The notes beneath the pieces were generated by a model. That model worked only from the letters and a program-made list of their open reading frames with translations. It did not search any database and was not told where the DNA came from. This document shows positions 45,316 through 55,770 of a stretch of 64,000 nucleotides of DNA, piece by piece; positions within the stretch are counted from its first letter, which is position 1, and each line of letters opens with the position of its first letter. Location of the stretch: contig JAQYWK010000003.1 in assembly GCA_030145055.1 (NCBI GenBank), positions 434,001 to 498,000 of the forward strand, given 5' to 3'. A program made the translations under genes and the position numbers. Origin of the DNA: Desulfovibrio sp. (GTDB taxonomy: Bacteria; Desulfobacterota; Desulfovibrionia; Desulfovibrionales; Desulfovibrionaceae).

Positions 45316-45344
45316 TAACTACGTAAATTCGGGCATACGGTCAA
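45316..45344 (-). promoter_or_regulatory. Candidate glnS promoter
   Basis: On the minus strand TTGACC (45344-45339) and TAGTTA (45321-45316) are spaced by exactly 17 bp. The rest of the 345-bp gap between glnS and cheX is AT-rich; I see no RNA gene or peptide in it. Confidence 0.45.
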
Positions 45345-45569
45345 ACATGGAAAGATTCAAACCGCAATATCTACCAATTGCATTTTACCCTAAAAGCATC
45401 ATTTTCACCAAAAATCAAATAATTACAAAGTTTTTTTCTTGCCAAAAGACCTATTATATTCTTAACAACGGAATAAATACAATATAGTGATTATCAGAAA
45501 AAGATTACCTAAAAGAATTAACCTCCTGCATGACCGATATTTTTTGAATTTCATTTCTTAAGGAGCTAT

Positions 45570-46031
45570 TTGATGAATGTAGAATTAGCGAAACCATTTG
45601 TGAAGGCAACCACTGACATTTTGTCCATGATGGCTATGGTCACCCCTAAGGCCGGAAAGCCTTACGTCAAAAAAGGGGAAATAGCCTCTGGGGATGTCAC
45701 CGGAATTGTCGGTTTTACGGGCGATATGAACGGAAGCATATCCATTTCCTTTGAAAAGGCATGTGCGACCCAGATTGTAAAAAACATGCTCGGCGACGAT
45801 ATTCAGGATATTTTACAAGATGTTAAAGACGCAGTTGGAGAAATAACCAATATGGTTTCCGGTCAGGCAAGGGCTGGGCTGGCAGAGCAGGGGCACAAGC
45901 TTCAAGGCTCCACTCCCACAGTAGTTATTGGAGATAATCACACCATCGCGCATTTAACATCATCAACAGTCATGGCCATCCCCTTCTCGACTGATCATGG
46001 TAAATTCACAATCGAATTCTCTTTCGAATAA
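45570..46031 (+). CDS. CheX-like chemotaxis phosphatase
   Basis: A 153-residue cytoplasmic protein of the CheX/CheC fold, which dephosphorylates CheY-P. The conserved helix DAVGEITNMVSGQARAGL contains the E-x-x-N catalytic pair of the family, and GDVTGIVGFTGDMNGSISISF is the first beta sheet. The protein has no receiver or other domain attached. AAGGAG lies 8 nt before the start (ATG ATG doublet). No other chemotaxis gene is adjacent; CheW and CheA-like P1 proteins occur elsewhere in the window. Confidence 0.85.
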   Translation: MMNVELAKPFVKATTDILSMMAMVTPKAGKPYVKKGEIASGDVTGIVGFTGDMNGSISISFEKACATQIVKNMLGDDIQDILQDVKDAVGEITNMVSGQARAGLAEQGHKLQGSTPTVVIGDNHTIAHLTSSTVMAIPFSTDHGKFTIEFSFE

Positions 46032-46038
46032 ACAATTT

Positions 46039-46081
46039 ACGCAAAAAAGCCCGGAAACTTATTTTCCAGGCTTTTTTGCGT
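46039..46081. terminator. Bidirectional terminator
   Basis: ACGCAAAAAAGCC and GGCTTTTTTGCGT (46039-46081) bracket an inner GGAAA/TTTCC stem; A and T runs lie inside the arms. It serves the convergent cheX and GGDEF genes. Confidence 0.8.
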
Positions 46082-46111
46082 GCGTTATGTCGATTCGAAT
46101 TTAACTGAAAA

Positions 46112-48451
46112 CTAGCACTCTTCTGCAACAGCCAATTGAATTTTCACCTGATTACGACCAGCATCTTTTGCTGCGTAAAGACCAAGGTCTGCGGCCTTCA
46201 GCAGATGTTCTAAACTACAAAGTTTTTCACTAAAGGTCGTAACACCGACACTTACAGTAATAGATAAATCCCCAGATCTAGTCTTCATACTTGTAGCTTC
46301 AATCTCCCCTCTCAGCCTTTCTGCAACAAGCTCTGCTCCCTCAAGAGTTGTATCGGGCAACAGTATTGAAAATTCTTCCCCGCCAATCCTTCCGAATACG
46401 TCAACATTCCTTAGGACTTTTAGACCAACTGTAGCCAATGCCTTCAAAACATCATCTCCGGCATCATGCCCGTAGGTATCATTTACGTTCTTGAAGAAAT
46501 CAATATCAATCATCATCAAAGATAAAGGACGGCTATATCTAAGTGCTTTTTCAACCTCTTCCTCTGAACGCTCCATGAAAAAGCGACGGTTACTTAGCCC
46601 AGTCAAAGGGTCAGTTGTAGCCAACTTACGCAAAGCATCTTCAGCTTCTTTTCTCTCTGTAACATCCCGAATGGTACCTACCACCCACCACATTTCTTCC
46701 TTTCTAAGGGGTGATAATAAAACTTCAGCGGGAAATACACTGCCATCTTTTCGGCGGACATTAATCGTAAAAGAACCATAGGAAGCAAATAAACTCTTCA
46801 GTTCTTTACCTTCCTCGTGAAGATCACCAGAATCATTAATATTATCCTCGACCCATACGCAAGAACGTAAGTCTTTCCCAAGCATTTCCTCTGAAGAAAA
46901 TCCGAAAATTATCTCGGCAGCAGGATTCCAAAAATGAACTAGCCCCTTATCATCCATAAGAATAAGAGCATCTTGAACAGAATCACTTATACTCTGAAGC
47001 ATATCCTCTCTATCCTGCAAATCCTGCAAAGCTTTTTTCTGCATTGTTACATCAGAGGTTGCCCCGCGAAACCCCGTAACATTCCCTTCGCTATCCAAGA
47101 CAGGAACCCCGTTAAATTCCAGCCATAACCTGCGCCCGTCACGATTGACAAACTTAAACTCCAATGCGCGGAAACTTTTACCTTCTTGAGCCGCATCAAG
47201 AAATTCTTTACGAACTTCCCATGAAGACTCCTCGTCTACAAAGTCAAAAGGAGATCTGCCCACCAACTCTTCCGCACTATAACCCAAAACATCTTCCGCC
47301 CGTCCTGTTACAAATACAAAGCTGCCGTCTGGCCCTGTTTCCCATATAAACTCACCGGCCGCGTCAGTAACATCAGTAAATCTTTTATCACTCTCTTTTA
47401 ATGCAGCTGTAACGCGCTCACTCTCAAGCGAGGAAACAGAGCGCCGCCAAAACAAGAATCCAGTCCAGCCAAACAAGGTCAGAATCAATAAAAGACTACC
47501 GGAACTCTGAGGAACCAATAACTTTTTATGTGAAACATTAGTTATAATCTTCCATCTCTCATGAAATGTTACATCTAATCCAAATAAAGATGAGGAACTA
47601 TCCTCACACATGGACTGTGAGGTAAAAAGACCATTCGGGCTGAAAAATTGTCCCATAGGCTTGGCTAATACATTTTGCCATTCCAAAGGGAATTGATCTT
47701 TCATAAGGGAGTCTTGATCCCCAAACAAAAATCTCCAATCATAACTGGTATCCGGACCGATTATCCATCCGCCCTGACTATTCACAAAAAAAACATCACC
47801 AAATGATTCTTTTGAAGAATTATTGAGCATACGTAATAATGCTTCACCTGAATAATTTATAGCAACCAAACCTAAAGCTTCGCCGTTAGCCCCATATACT
47901 TTTTTCAAAAACCTCAAGACAGGAATAAAAGGAATCTCGACTTTTCCATGCTCCTTATTCAAATCAAAGTTTGAAACATAAACTCCTGATTTCAATTCCA
48001 GTGCGTTCTTAATATAAGAACGCTCGCCTTTGTTTTGCAAGAACTCACCATATATACGTTCTGGCTTATCGCCTTTCATATTAATCCGAACTAACTCTTT
48101 ACCTTGAAGAGAAATATAACGGAGCTGTAAACAGATATCCCGCTCTCTACCAAAAACAGAAAACATATCCGCAATATGATCTAATTGATCTCTTAAACTT
48201 CGCCCCTGCCGCAAGCTGTTCTCAACCAATCCGGCGATAACACCCACATCCTGAACGCCAGTCGAAACCCACGCACTTAGAGCTACACAGTCACCTTTGG
48301 CAAGATTCATTTCATGACTTGAAACGAGATCAATGTACTGCCGTTTCTGGGTATAGATAACCCAAATGGATACCGACAAAATAAGAACTGCAACAGGAAG
48401 GTAGCTTTTAAGAAATAGCATTAATAAGTTGCGGTTTTGTTTCGAACTCAT
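46112..48451 (-). CDS. Cache-PAS-PAS-GGDEF diguanylate cyclase
   Basis: About 779 residues from the ATG at 48451 (MSSKQNRNLLMLFLKSYLPV), which has GGAG 12 nt upstream; an open frame extends to 48535 but adds a non-hydrophobic stretch. A TM at about 12-32, a large periplasmic Cache-like sensor (about 35-320), and a second TM come first, then two PAS domains with PAC motifs. The GGDEF domain ends the protein: RIGGEEFSILLPD is the active site, and RNVD five residues before it is an intact inhibitory site. It should make cyclic di-GMP in response to an external ligand. Genes on both sides are unrelated. Confidence 0.88.
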   Translation of the reverse strand: MSSKQNRNLLMLFLKSYLPVAVLILSVSIWVIYTQKRQYIDLVSSHEMNLAKGDCVALSAWVSTGVQDVGVIAGLVENSLRQGRSLRDQLDHIADMFSVFGRERDICLQLRYISLQGKELVRINMKGDKPERIYGEFLQNKGERSYIKNALELKSGVYVSNFDLNKEHGKVEIPFIPVLRFLKKVYGANGEALGLVAINYSGEALLRMLNNSSKESFGDVFFVNSQGGWIIGPDTSYDWRFLFGDQDSLMKDQFPLEWQNVLAKPMGQFFSPNGLFTSQSMCEDSSSSLFGLDVTFHERWKIITNVSHKKLLVPQSSGSLLLILTLFGWTGFLFWRRSVSSLESERVTAALKESDKRFTDVTDAAGEFIWETGPDGSFVFVTGRAEDVLGYSAEELVGRSPFDFVDEESSWEVRKEFLDAAQEGKSFRALEFKFVNRDGRRLWLEFNGVPVLDSEGNVTGFRGATSDVTMQKKALQDLQDREDMLQSISDSVQDALILMDDKGLVHFWNPAAEIIFGFSSEEMLGKDLRSCVWVEDNINDSGDLHEEGKELKSLFASYGSFTINVRRKDGSVFPAEVLLSPLRKEEMWWVVGTIRDVTERKEAEDALRKLATTDPLTGLSNRRFFMERSEEEVEKALRYSRPLSLMMIDIDFFKNVNDTYGHDAGDDVLKALATVGLKVLRNVDVFGRIGGEEFSILLPDTTLEGAELVAERLRGEIEATSMKTRSGDLSITVSVGVTTFSEKLCSLEHLLKAADLGLYAAKDAGRNQVKIQLAVAEEC

Positions 48452-48579
48452 AGTGATTATTTTCTCCAAAAAAGTTTCACATATACATCTTTGAGAACTA
48501 CTATTTAAATCTGTACGAACAATAAGCACACGCACTTTAAGTCATTAAATTCTCATTTATCTTATATGATAGGGACAGA

Positions 48580-48894
48580 CTATATCATTTTAGGCCCATT
48601 CTCAACACAAGTTGAAGGATTACGCATTCTTTGAGCAGTTCTGATTGAAATCCCAAATCTTTCTGCAATTTGAGCTGGAGTGGCCCCGCGCTCAAAAGCA
48701 TGCATTACACGTTCGCGAAATCTAACCTTATGCAAATCATCAATGGTAGGAATCGAAACTCTCATTCCACCCCAATAATAAATAAGCCGCTCAGCTCCAT
48801 CATGGCCCAAGACTCTTACGAGATATTCAACGGTCATCACTCTTTTACCATTTAACTCTGGAAAATCTAAATTACTCAAACTGAATCCTAACAT
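48580..48894 (-). CDS. Mor-like helix-turn-helix regulator
   Basis: About 104 residues from ATG 48894, which has GGGGAG at 8 nt; the frame stays open to 48975 but that extension lacks a ribosome site. The protein resembles the Mor/C family of phage Mu transcription activators: a dimerisation part (TVEYLVRVLGHDGAERLIYYWGGMRVSIPT) and a C-terminal HTH (TPAQIAERFGISIRTAQRM). Mor activates the middle promoter of Mu. Here no other Mu gene is present. It is transcribed divergently from an S24 repressor-like gene, with a perfect palindrome between, so it looks like a retained or domesticated phage-derived switch. Confidence 0.75.
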   Translation of the reverse strand: MLGFSLSNLDFPELNGKRVMTVEYLVRVLGHDGAERLIYYWGGMRVSIPTIDDLHKVRFRERVMHAFERGATPAQIAERFGISIRTAQRMRNPSTCVENGPKMI

Positions 48895-49003
48895 CGTAAC
48901 TTCTCCCCATATTACTGATATTTTGACACAACCGCCTACGCAGTTGACTCCCCTCAACAGGCACAGCTCCACCACGCCGTCACAACAGAGCCAGTTTGTA
49001 ATC

Positions 49004-49027
49004 TATGTTTACCAATTGGTAAACATA
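49004..49027. promoter_or_regulatory. 24-bp perfect palindrome, candidate repressor operator
   Basis: TATGTTTACCAATTGGTAAACATA (in two halves: TATGTTTACCAA and TTGGTAAACATA) is a perfect palindrome between the divergent Mor-like and S24 repressor-like genes. A related half site, TTTTACCAAA, begins 2-4 nt further right at about 49029. Such spacing of a full and a half site is common for CI-type repressors. Confidence 0.75.
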
Positions 49028-49120
49028 TTTTACCAAAAAAGAAATTATAAGCATACTATATTCACTTTAAATAAGACTTTTGCATTAAAAAAGAGTATAG
49101 AGATCTAATAAGGAGGATAT

Positions 49121-49768
49121 ATGGGCTTCTATTTTGATCTTATTGAAGGAATGAAGAGCATGATTGGTAAGGATAAGAAATATGCAAACCCCACTCAAAT
49201 GGCTAAAGCATGCGGAGTGGCCCCCAATCAAGTAATCCGTTATATTAAACAAGAAAGAGGAAAACATATTCAAGTGCTGGCAAAAGTTCTTGATGAAGTG
49301 GGTGCAAAAATTTCATTCCCGGGAAGTAAAAACGAAGAAACTCTCAACAAATTTCACCATGTCCCAAAAGCTCTTGCACGTCCAAACACTGATGGTAACA
49401 GTCTCCAGACAGATAATTACTCTGATGATACCTATACTTTCAGTCTAAGCTGGCTGCAAAATAAAGGTAATCCTGATTGCATGAAACTCATGTCTGTGAC
49501 AGGAGAATCCATGGCGCCTAGAATTGAGGACGGAGATCATATCTTAGTTGATGATTCGCAAAAGGATTTATATGAAGGCCGTATTTACGTAGTGCGTATT
49601 GATCAAGAAATTGTCGTGAAAAGAATCGCCAAAATCCCCGGAAAAGTATTGCTAACATCTGACAATCCCGAAGCAAAACCGCAACAGATAGAAATTGATT
49701 TGAGCGATCAATCGCTAAGCTGGGAACCAGTCGGAAGGGTTCTTTATGTCGCAAAAGATCTAAGATAA
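49121..49768 (+). CDS. S24 peptidase / CI-like transcriptional repressor
   Basis: A 215-residue protein with an N-terminal HTH (TQMAKACGVAPNQVIRYIKQERGKHI, residues about 25-50) and a C-terminal S24 LexA/CI-type domain. The catalytic dyad is complete: Ser130 in VTGESMAPRIEDGD and Lys167 in IVVKRIAKIPG. No Ala-Gly cleavage site is evident between the domains, so it may be of the HtlR/PrtR kind that senses without self-cleavage, or may cut at another bond. GGAGG lies 6 nt before the ATG. It faces the palindrome and the Mor-like gene, and precedes groES by 190 bp. Confidence 0.88.
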   Translation: MGFYFDLIEGMKSMIGKDKKYANPTQMAKACGVAPNQVIRYIKQERGKHIQVLAKVLDEVGAKISFPGSKNEETLNKFHHVPKALARPNTDGNSLQTDNYSDDTYTFSLSWLQNKGNPDCMKLMSVTGESMAPRIEDGDHILVDDSQKDLYEGRIYVVRIDQEIVVKRIAKIPGKVLLTSDNPEAKPQQIEIDLSDQSLSWEPVGRVLYVAKDLR

Positions 49769-49895
49769 CTAAAAGGGGCAGGATTTTCAAAAAAAAGCCC
49801 CCTCTACGGTTGACAGATTTTTTTAATGTCTTACTTAGAATCATCCGCGCAGACCTTATTTTTACAAGTAACATTTTATCTATAGTCTGCCCGGA

Positions 49896-49916
49896 TTTAG
49901 GGCTAAGCCCAAATTA
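49896..49916. repeat. Small hairpin in the groES upstream region
   Basis: ATTT-A-GGGC and GCCCAAAT form a stem around TAA. No CIRCE element (TTAGCACTC-N9-GAGTGCTAA) is present in the 190-bp gap before groES, and I do not see a convincing heat-shock sigma promoter. TTGACA occurs at 49810-49815, without a clear -10 at 17 bp. Confidence 0.3.
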
Positions 49917-49958
49917 CGAATCTTATATGTAAGAAAATATCTTATTGGAGGACGACAA

Positions 49959-50249
49959 ATGAAACTGAAGCCTTTAGGTGACCGCCTTTTGGTCAAACGT
50001 CTTGAAGTTGAAGAAGTAACTGTTGGTGGAATCATCATTCCTGACTCTGCTAAAGAAAAGCCCATGAAAGGCGAAGTCGTCGCTGTCGGTGCTGGGAAGC
50101 TTGACGATTCAGGTTCTAGAATCGCTATAGCTTTAAAAGAAGGCGATATAGTTCTTTTCGCTAAATACGCCGGAACAGAAATTTCAATAGATGGTGCTGA
50201 TCACCTCGTAATGCGTGAGGATGACATCCTTGCTGTTGTCGAAGCTTAG
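49959..50249 (+). CDS. groES: Co-chaperonin GroES
   Basis: GroES caps the GroEL cylinder. The 96-residue length is normal. The start [14 protein letters not shown] is typical, the mobile loop that docks onto GroEL is [18 protein letters not shown], and the roof contains [19 protein letters not shown] lies 7 nt before the ATG. groEL follows after 45 nt with its own ribosome site, so the two form one operon. Confidence 0.97.
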   Translation: MKLKPLGDRLLVKRLEVEEVTVGGIIIPDSAKEKPMKGEVVAVGAGKLDDSGSRIAIALKEGDIVLFAKYAGTEISIDGADHLVMREDDILAVVEA

Positions 50250-50288
50250 TATCCATATAATATACAATTCATTTTCCCAAGGAGATAA

Positions 50289-51974
<1,686 letters not shown>

Positions 51975-52015
51975 GCACTCCCCAAGTTCTCTGCTCGGCT
52001 CAAAACCGATATCAA

Positions 52016-52056
52016 AACCCCCGGTAAGCAATAGCTTCCCGGGGGTTCTTTTTTTG
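52016..52056 (+). terminator. Terminator of groESL
   Basis: AACCCCCGG-TAAGC (52016-52029) pairs with GCTT-CCGGGGGTT (52034-52047), with one bulge, followed by CTTTTTTTTG. Confidence 0.85.
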
Positions 52057-52132
52057 ATTGAATCTTGACGAGAGCTCCCCATCTCTATAACATAAGGTAT
52101 ATTTTAACGTTTTAAAAATACAGGAAACCCTG

Positions 52133-52369
52133 ATGGACGGACTCACACTAGTAGAAACTGATGTAAAAAAAGACCCTGAATACTACTATTTTGAAGTCAG
52201 TCTGGATAGACAGGGTCAATATCGTTGGCATCTTCGGTCGAGCACAGGTATTGTCATTGCAGATAGCGGACAGGGCTACACAACTAAACAATCCTGCGAG
52301 AATGGCATTAAAATAATTCAAACAGTAAATGCGGCAACCTTAATAAATCACATTGGCAAAAATTTCTAA
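52133..52369 (+). CDS. DUF1508 (YegP-type) small protein
   Basis: A 78-residue protein with one YegP/DUF1508 unit: YYFEVSLDRQGQYRWHLRSS, GIVIADSGQGYTTKQSCENGI, then a short helix. The W-x-L-x-S and Y-x-x-K-x-x-x-x-x-G-I pattern is typical, with one copy where YegP has two. These small proteins have no firm function. It is a single gene between the groESL terminator and a bidirectional terminator. Confidence 0.85.
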   Translation: MDGLTLVETDVKKDPEYYYFEVSLDRQGQYRWHLRSSTGIVIADSGQGYTTKQSCENGIKIIQTVNAATLINHIGKNF

Positions 52370-52375
52370 AAGAAA

Positions 52376-52405
52376 ATCCCCGACAGACACAAATCTATCG
52401 GGGAT
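52376..52405. terminator. Bidirectional terminator
   Basis: ATCCCCGA (52376-52383) and TCGGGGAT (52398-52405) form an 8-bp stem, with inner AGA/TCT, between convergent genes. The A and T tracts are short. Confidence 0.65.
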
Positions 52406-52474
52406 AATGAAATTATAACTTGCCCAAAAACTACTATACTAAACCTCTGAGACTTGCGCAGATCTATTCTTGCA

Positions 52475-53464
52475 CTAGAAATCCAATTTAATTGCTTTCG
52501 ATGATGCAGGCCTCTTGGCAGCTGGCTTTTTTGCAGCTTTTTTAGGAGCACTACTTCCGCCACCTAAATTTAGATCAATAGATCCAGCCTTAGATCCCCC
52601 ACCATTTGCGGCTTTCGCTTTTGCAGACTTAATGTCCCCAGAAGTGGAACCCGGCTTATAGCCCCGTCCAAAAATTTTAGGCCCTAAACGGTCAGAAATT
52701 TTCTTCCCCTCACGGCTTAACGGATTAAGCTTAAGCGCGGCTGCGGCTGCATCATAAGACTCGGCATACATTCGCTTCCCGAGAAACAACTTAGATTGCC
52801 GGACATAAATACTTTCATTCGCACCAAAACGGCGAACGATGTCTTTAATAACTGAAAGGGCTTTATCCTGCTCAGCAAGGGTTTCCCAAGCAAGAAGTAG
52901 GGAAATATAAGGACGGCTATCGGATGGAGTTTGCGCAATGGCCCTTTCAAGAAATTCGATGCCATCACTTGGGAAGCCCGCTTTAACGAACCTTCCACCC
53001 ACATCCTGCAACAACCCATGCTCTTCTGGAAAAGCTTCAGTAATTCTACGGAAATACTTTTTAGCTGCTTTCGAATCTTTCGCCTCAAGATATTTCTGCC
53101 CTGTGAGAATATACTTATCTATCTGATTTTTCTGCTTTCTCATTTTATCGACAGCAGCTTTCTCAATAGCATTTTTTATCGTATCATGAATTTTACGAAG
53201 AACCAGCGCCAACTTTTTCTCGTTGCCACGTGAATATTTCAAACCACGCGGAAGGATGTTCTTAAGTTCATCCATGGCAAGAAGTTGCCGGAAAACTTCG
53301 TCCACCAAAATTCCAATTTCAAATTTTTCCCGCCCAAAAATCTGACTTTCAGCTAATTCCTCAAGAGAAATACTGAGGGCGTAAAGGGAGCGCAGATAAT
53401 CTTTACGCAGACCGTAAGCCTTAGCGCGCGCAACATTTTCTTTAATAGTCTTTGGTACACTCAT
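52475..53464 (-). CDS. TPR-like protein with Lys/Ala-rich tail
   Basis: A 329-residue cytoplasmic protein. Residues 1-100 are helical, residues about 115-250 contain TPR-like pairs (LEAKDSKAAKKYFRRITEAFP, AGFPSDGIEFLERAIAQTP, LAWETLAEQDKALSVI), and the last 60 residues are low in complexity and basic (AKAKAANGGGSKAGS, KKAAKKPAAKRPASS), ending in IKLDF. Such tails are often disordered and may bind nucleic acids or membranes. I do not know its role. The gene is monocistronic. Confidence 0.75.
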   Translation of the reverse strand: MSVPKTIKENVARAKAYGLRKDYLRSLYALSISLEELAESQIFGREKFEIGILVDEVFRQLLAMDELKNILPRGLKYSRGNEKKLALVLRKIHDTIKNAIEKAAVDKMRKQKNQIDKYILTGQKYLEAKDSKAAKKYFRRITEAFPEEHGLLQDVGGRFVKAGFPSDGIEFLERAIAQTPSDSRPYISLLLAWETLAEQDKALSVIKDIVRRFGANESIYVRQSKLFLGKRMYAESYDAAAAALKLNPLSREGKKISDRLGPKIFGRGYKPGSTSGDIKSAKAKAANGGGSKAGSIDLNLGGGSSAPKKAAKKPAAKRPASSKAIKLDF

Positions 53465-53762
53465 ACAGCCATTCCCCTCAAATTTAATTCAAAAAAAATA
53501 TATCACTATACTCGCTTTAGCCAGCGATAAGCAGAAAGTACCTAATTTTTATAATGTAATTCAAAACTGAAAAAGTAAATAATTGCTACAAAATATCTGT
53601 AGCATCCTAAAGGGATCAATCGTCACTAAGACTAACTCTACCTACGTAGCAACAAACTCTGATTATTTCCTCTCTACTTCAAATTGTCAAGAATCATAAT
53701 CAGAAGCTAGAAAAATCAAAGTTTTATCACTTACATCATCACATCACCACCAATCTAGTTGA

Positions 53763-53791
53763 TTGACGCTTTAAAGCCTAAAAGGTACTTT
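53763..53791 (+). promoter_or_regulatory. Candidate promoter of the M48 peptidase gene
   Basis: TTGACG (53763-53768) and TACTTT (53786-53791) are spaced by 17 bp, 41 nt before the ATG. The remaining 300 bp of the gap on the left hold nothing I recognise. Confidence 0.35.
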
Positions 53792-53832
53792 TGTGCGCTC
53801 TATAAATATATAACCAAAACCAAAGACTCAAA

Positions 53833-55071
53833 ATGAACATATATTTTATTATTATCATATTTTCTTTAACTGGCGCATGCCTTTTAGGGATAATTTCCCG
53901 ACAGCTTAATCACGGCGCCCTATCTCCGGAACTCCCTGAAGAATTCAAAACAACATTTGACCCTGAAAAATACCGCAAATCTCAAGATTACGCTAGAGCC
54001 GGTATCGGATTTGAAAACGTAACAAGCTCATTTATGACGCTGGTCACGCTTCTTTTCATCATCTGCGGAGGATTTAACGTTCTCGACATCTGGGCCGCAG
54101 GCTTCGGATATGGTGAAATAGTTACCGGGCTCATTTTTTTTGCAGGGCTTGCCATTTTAAGCGATATTCTTTCGATGCCGTTCTCTATCTACCAAACCTT
54201 TGTAATAGAAGAAAAATTCGGATTTAATAAAACCAACCTGAAAACTTTTATAGTAGACAAAATCAAAGGATATCTTCTTGGTGGAATCATAGGTGGAATC
54301 CTATTAACCGGGATACTTCTCTTTTTCAGTGCAGCAGGTCAGCTTGCCTGGCTTTGGTGCTGGATTTTCATTGTAGTTGTAACTCTTGCCATTCAGTACT
54401 TGGCTCCAACTTTGATACTTCCCCTGTTCAACAAATTTACACAGCTTGAAGAGGGTGAGCTCAAAGATAAAATTCAAAATTTCGCGACTACTAACGGATT
54501 CGAAATTTCAGGAATTTTCATAATCGACGGCTCCAAAAGATCCACAAAAGCTAACGCCTACTTCACCGGATTCGGCAAAAAAAAACGCATTGCGCTATTT
54601 GATACCCTCATCAACGAATTATCAACAGATGAGATAGTCGCTGTTCTTGCCCATGAAATAGGCCATAGCAAGCTCGGGCATATCCGCAAGATGATGATCA
54701 TGAGTATGATAAATACCGGACTTGTTTTCTTATTAATGTCACTTTTCCTTGGCAACAAAGAATTATTTGCAGCGTTTGGCATGCAGCACATATCTATTCA
54801 CGCAGGACTCATATTCTTCGCTTTGCTTTATACTCCAGTGTCAATTGTACTTTCTATATTCTCAAACGCTAGGTCGCGTAAGCATGAATTTGAAGCCGAT
54901 AACTTTGCTGCCGAGACCACGAAGACCCCTTACGCATTAATTGGTGCGCTAAAAACTCTTTCTGTAAGCAACTTATCAAACCTCACACCGCACCCGTTCT
55001 ACGTATGGCTTGAATACAGCCATCCTCCAGTTCTAAAACGCATTGAGAATTTAAAAACGCACAAAATATAA
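53833..55071 (+). CDS. M48 family membrane metalloprotease (Ste24-like)
   Basis: A 412-residue integral membrane peptidase of the CAAX prenyl protease 1 (Ste24/HtpX) superfamily. The zinc motif HEIGH is in VLAHEIGHSKLGHI, and the third ligand lies in SRKHEFEADNFAAE, about 70 residues later. Residues 1-20 are hydrophobic, and about seven segments span the membrane. The full Ste24-like N-terminal domain (DPEKYRKSQDYARA, SIYQTFVIEEKFGFN) distinguishes it from the shorter HtpX. In bacteria it is thought to trim or degrade membrane proteins. The ribosome site is weak. A class II aldolase gene follows after 35 nt. Confidence 0.92.
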   Translation: MNIYFIIIIFSLTGACLLGIISRQLNHGALSPELPEEFKTTFDPEKYRKSQDYARAGIGFENVTSSFMTLVTLLFIICGGFNVLDIWAAGFGYGEIVTGLIFFAGLAILSDILSMPFSIYQTFVIEEKFGFNKTNLKTFIVDKIKGYLLGGIIGGILLTGILLFFSAAGQLAWLWCWIFIVVVTLAIQYLAPTLILPLFNKFTQLEEGELKDKIQNFATTNGFEISGIFIIDGSKRSTKANAYFTGFGKKKRIALFDTLINELSTDEIVAVLAHEIGHSKLGHIRKMMIMSMINTGLVFLLMSLFLGNKELFAAFGMQHISIHAGLIFFALLYTPVSIVLSIFSNARSRKHEFEADNFAAETTKTPYALIGALKTLSVSNLSNLTPHPFYVWLEYSHPPVLKRIENLKTHKI

Positions 55072-55106
55072 TTTTACGCGCTCAAAAAAAGATAAGGATA
55101 TTTAAG

Positions 55107-55760
55107 ATGCTTCTTGAAAAAGAAAGAAACTCTATCGTTGAATATGGACGCAAGATGCTTGAAGCCCGGCTGACAACCGGAACTGGCGGCAACCTAAGTA
55201 TTTTTAATAGAGAAAAAGGGCTCATGGCAATAAGTGCCAGCGGGCTTAATTACCTCGATGCGACTCCTGCTGATGTAGTTGTAATGGACCTCGATGGTAA
55301 CCTTCACGACTCAAGGACCAAGCCCTCGAGTGAAGCGGGATTCCACACAGTCCTCTACTGCCAGCGGCCTGATATTAACGCCGTGGTTCACACTCACTCG
55401 GTATATGCCACAACTGTCGCCTGCCTGAACATGGAGCTTCCAGCTGTCCATTACCTTGTAGGTTTCGCGGGCAAGAAAGTTCCACTCGCGCCATACGCTA
55501 CCTTCGGTTCACCGCAGTTGGCGAAAAATGTTGCGGATACAATTGAAAATTACAACGCTGTTTTACTTGCAAATCATGGATTGATTACTGTAGGAGCACG
55601 CATACAGAACGCTTTCGATGCGGCAGAAGAGCTAGAGCTAATAGCAAGGATTTATATTCAGGCCCTTTCAGTAGGAAAGCCTGTAATTGTTCCCGATGAT
55701 GAAATGGAAAAAGTAATCCAAAAGTTTTCGACATATGGTCAGGCTGGCGGGAATAAATAG
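55107..55760 (+). CDS. Class II aldolase (L-fuculose-phosphate aldolase-like)
   Basis: A 217-residue zinc enzyme of the AraD/FucA family. The phosphate-binding loops are TGTGGNLSIF and SGLNY, the catalytic acid is the Glu in KPSSEAGFHTVLY, and zinc ligands are the two His in VVHTHSVYATT and the His in LANHGLITVG. Members cleave fuculose 1-phosphate, rhamnulose 1-phosphate or, in some cases, dehydrate methylthioribulose 1-phosphate; the substrate cannot be chosen here since no sugar-catabolic or methionine-salvage gene is adjacent. AAGGA lies 11 nt before the ATG. Confidence 0.88.
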   Translation: MLLEKERNSIVEYGRKMLEARLTTGTGGNLSIFNREKGLMAISASGLNYLDATPADVVVMDLDGNLHDSRTKPSSEAGFHTVLYCQRPDINAVVHTHSVYATTVACLNMELPAVHYLVGFAGKKVPLAPYATFGSPQLAKNVADTIENYNAVLLANHGLITVGARIQNAFDAAEELELIARIYIQALSVGKPVIVPDDEMEKVIQKFSTYGQAGGNK

Positions 55761-55770
55761 GAATCACTTC

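Noticed and set aside
49769-49958. CIRCE heat-shock operator before groES
   Set aside because: No TTAGCACTC-N9-GAGTGCTAA-like inverted repeat is present in the gap.
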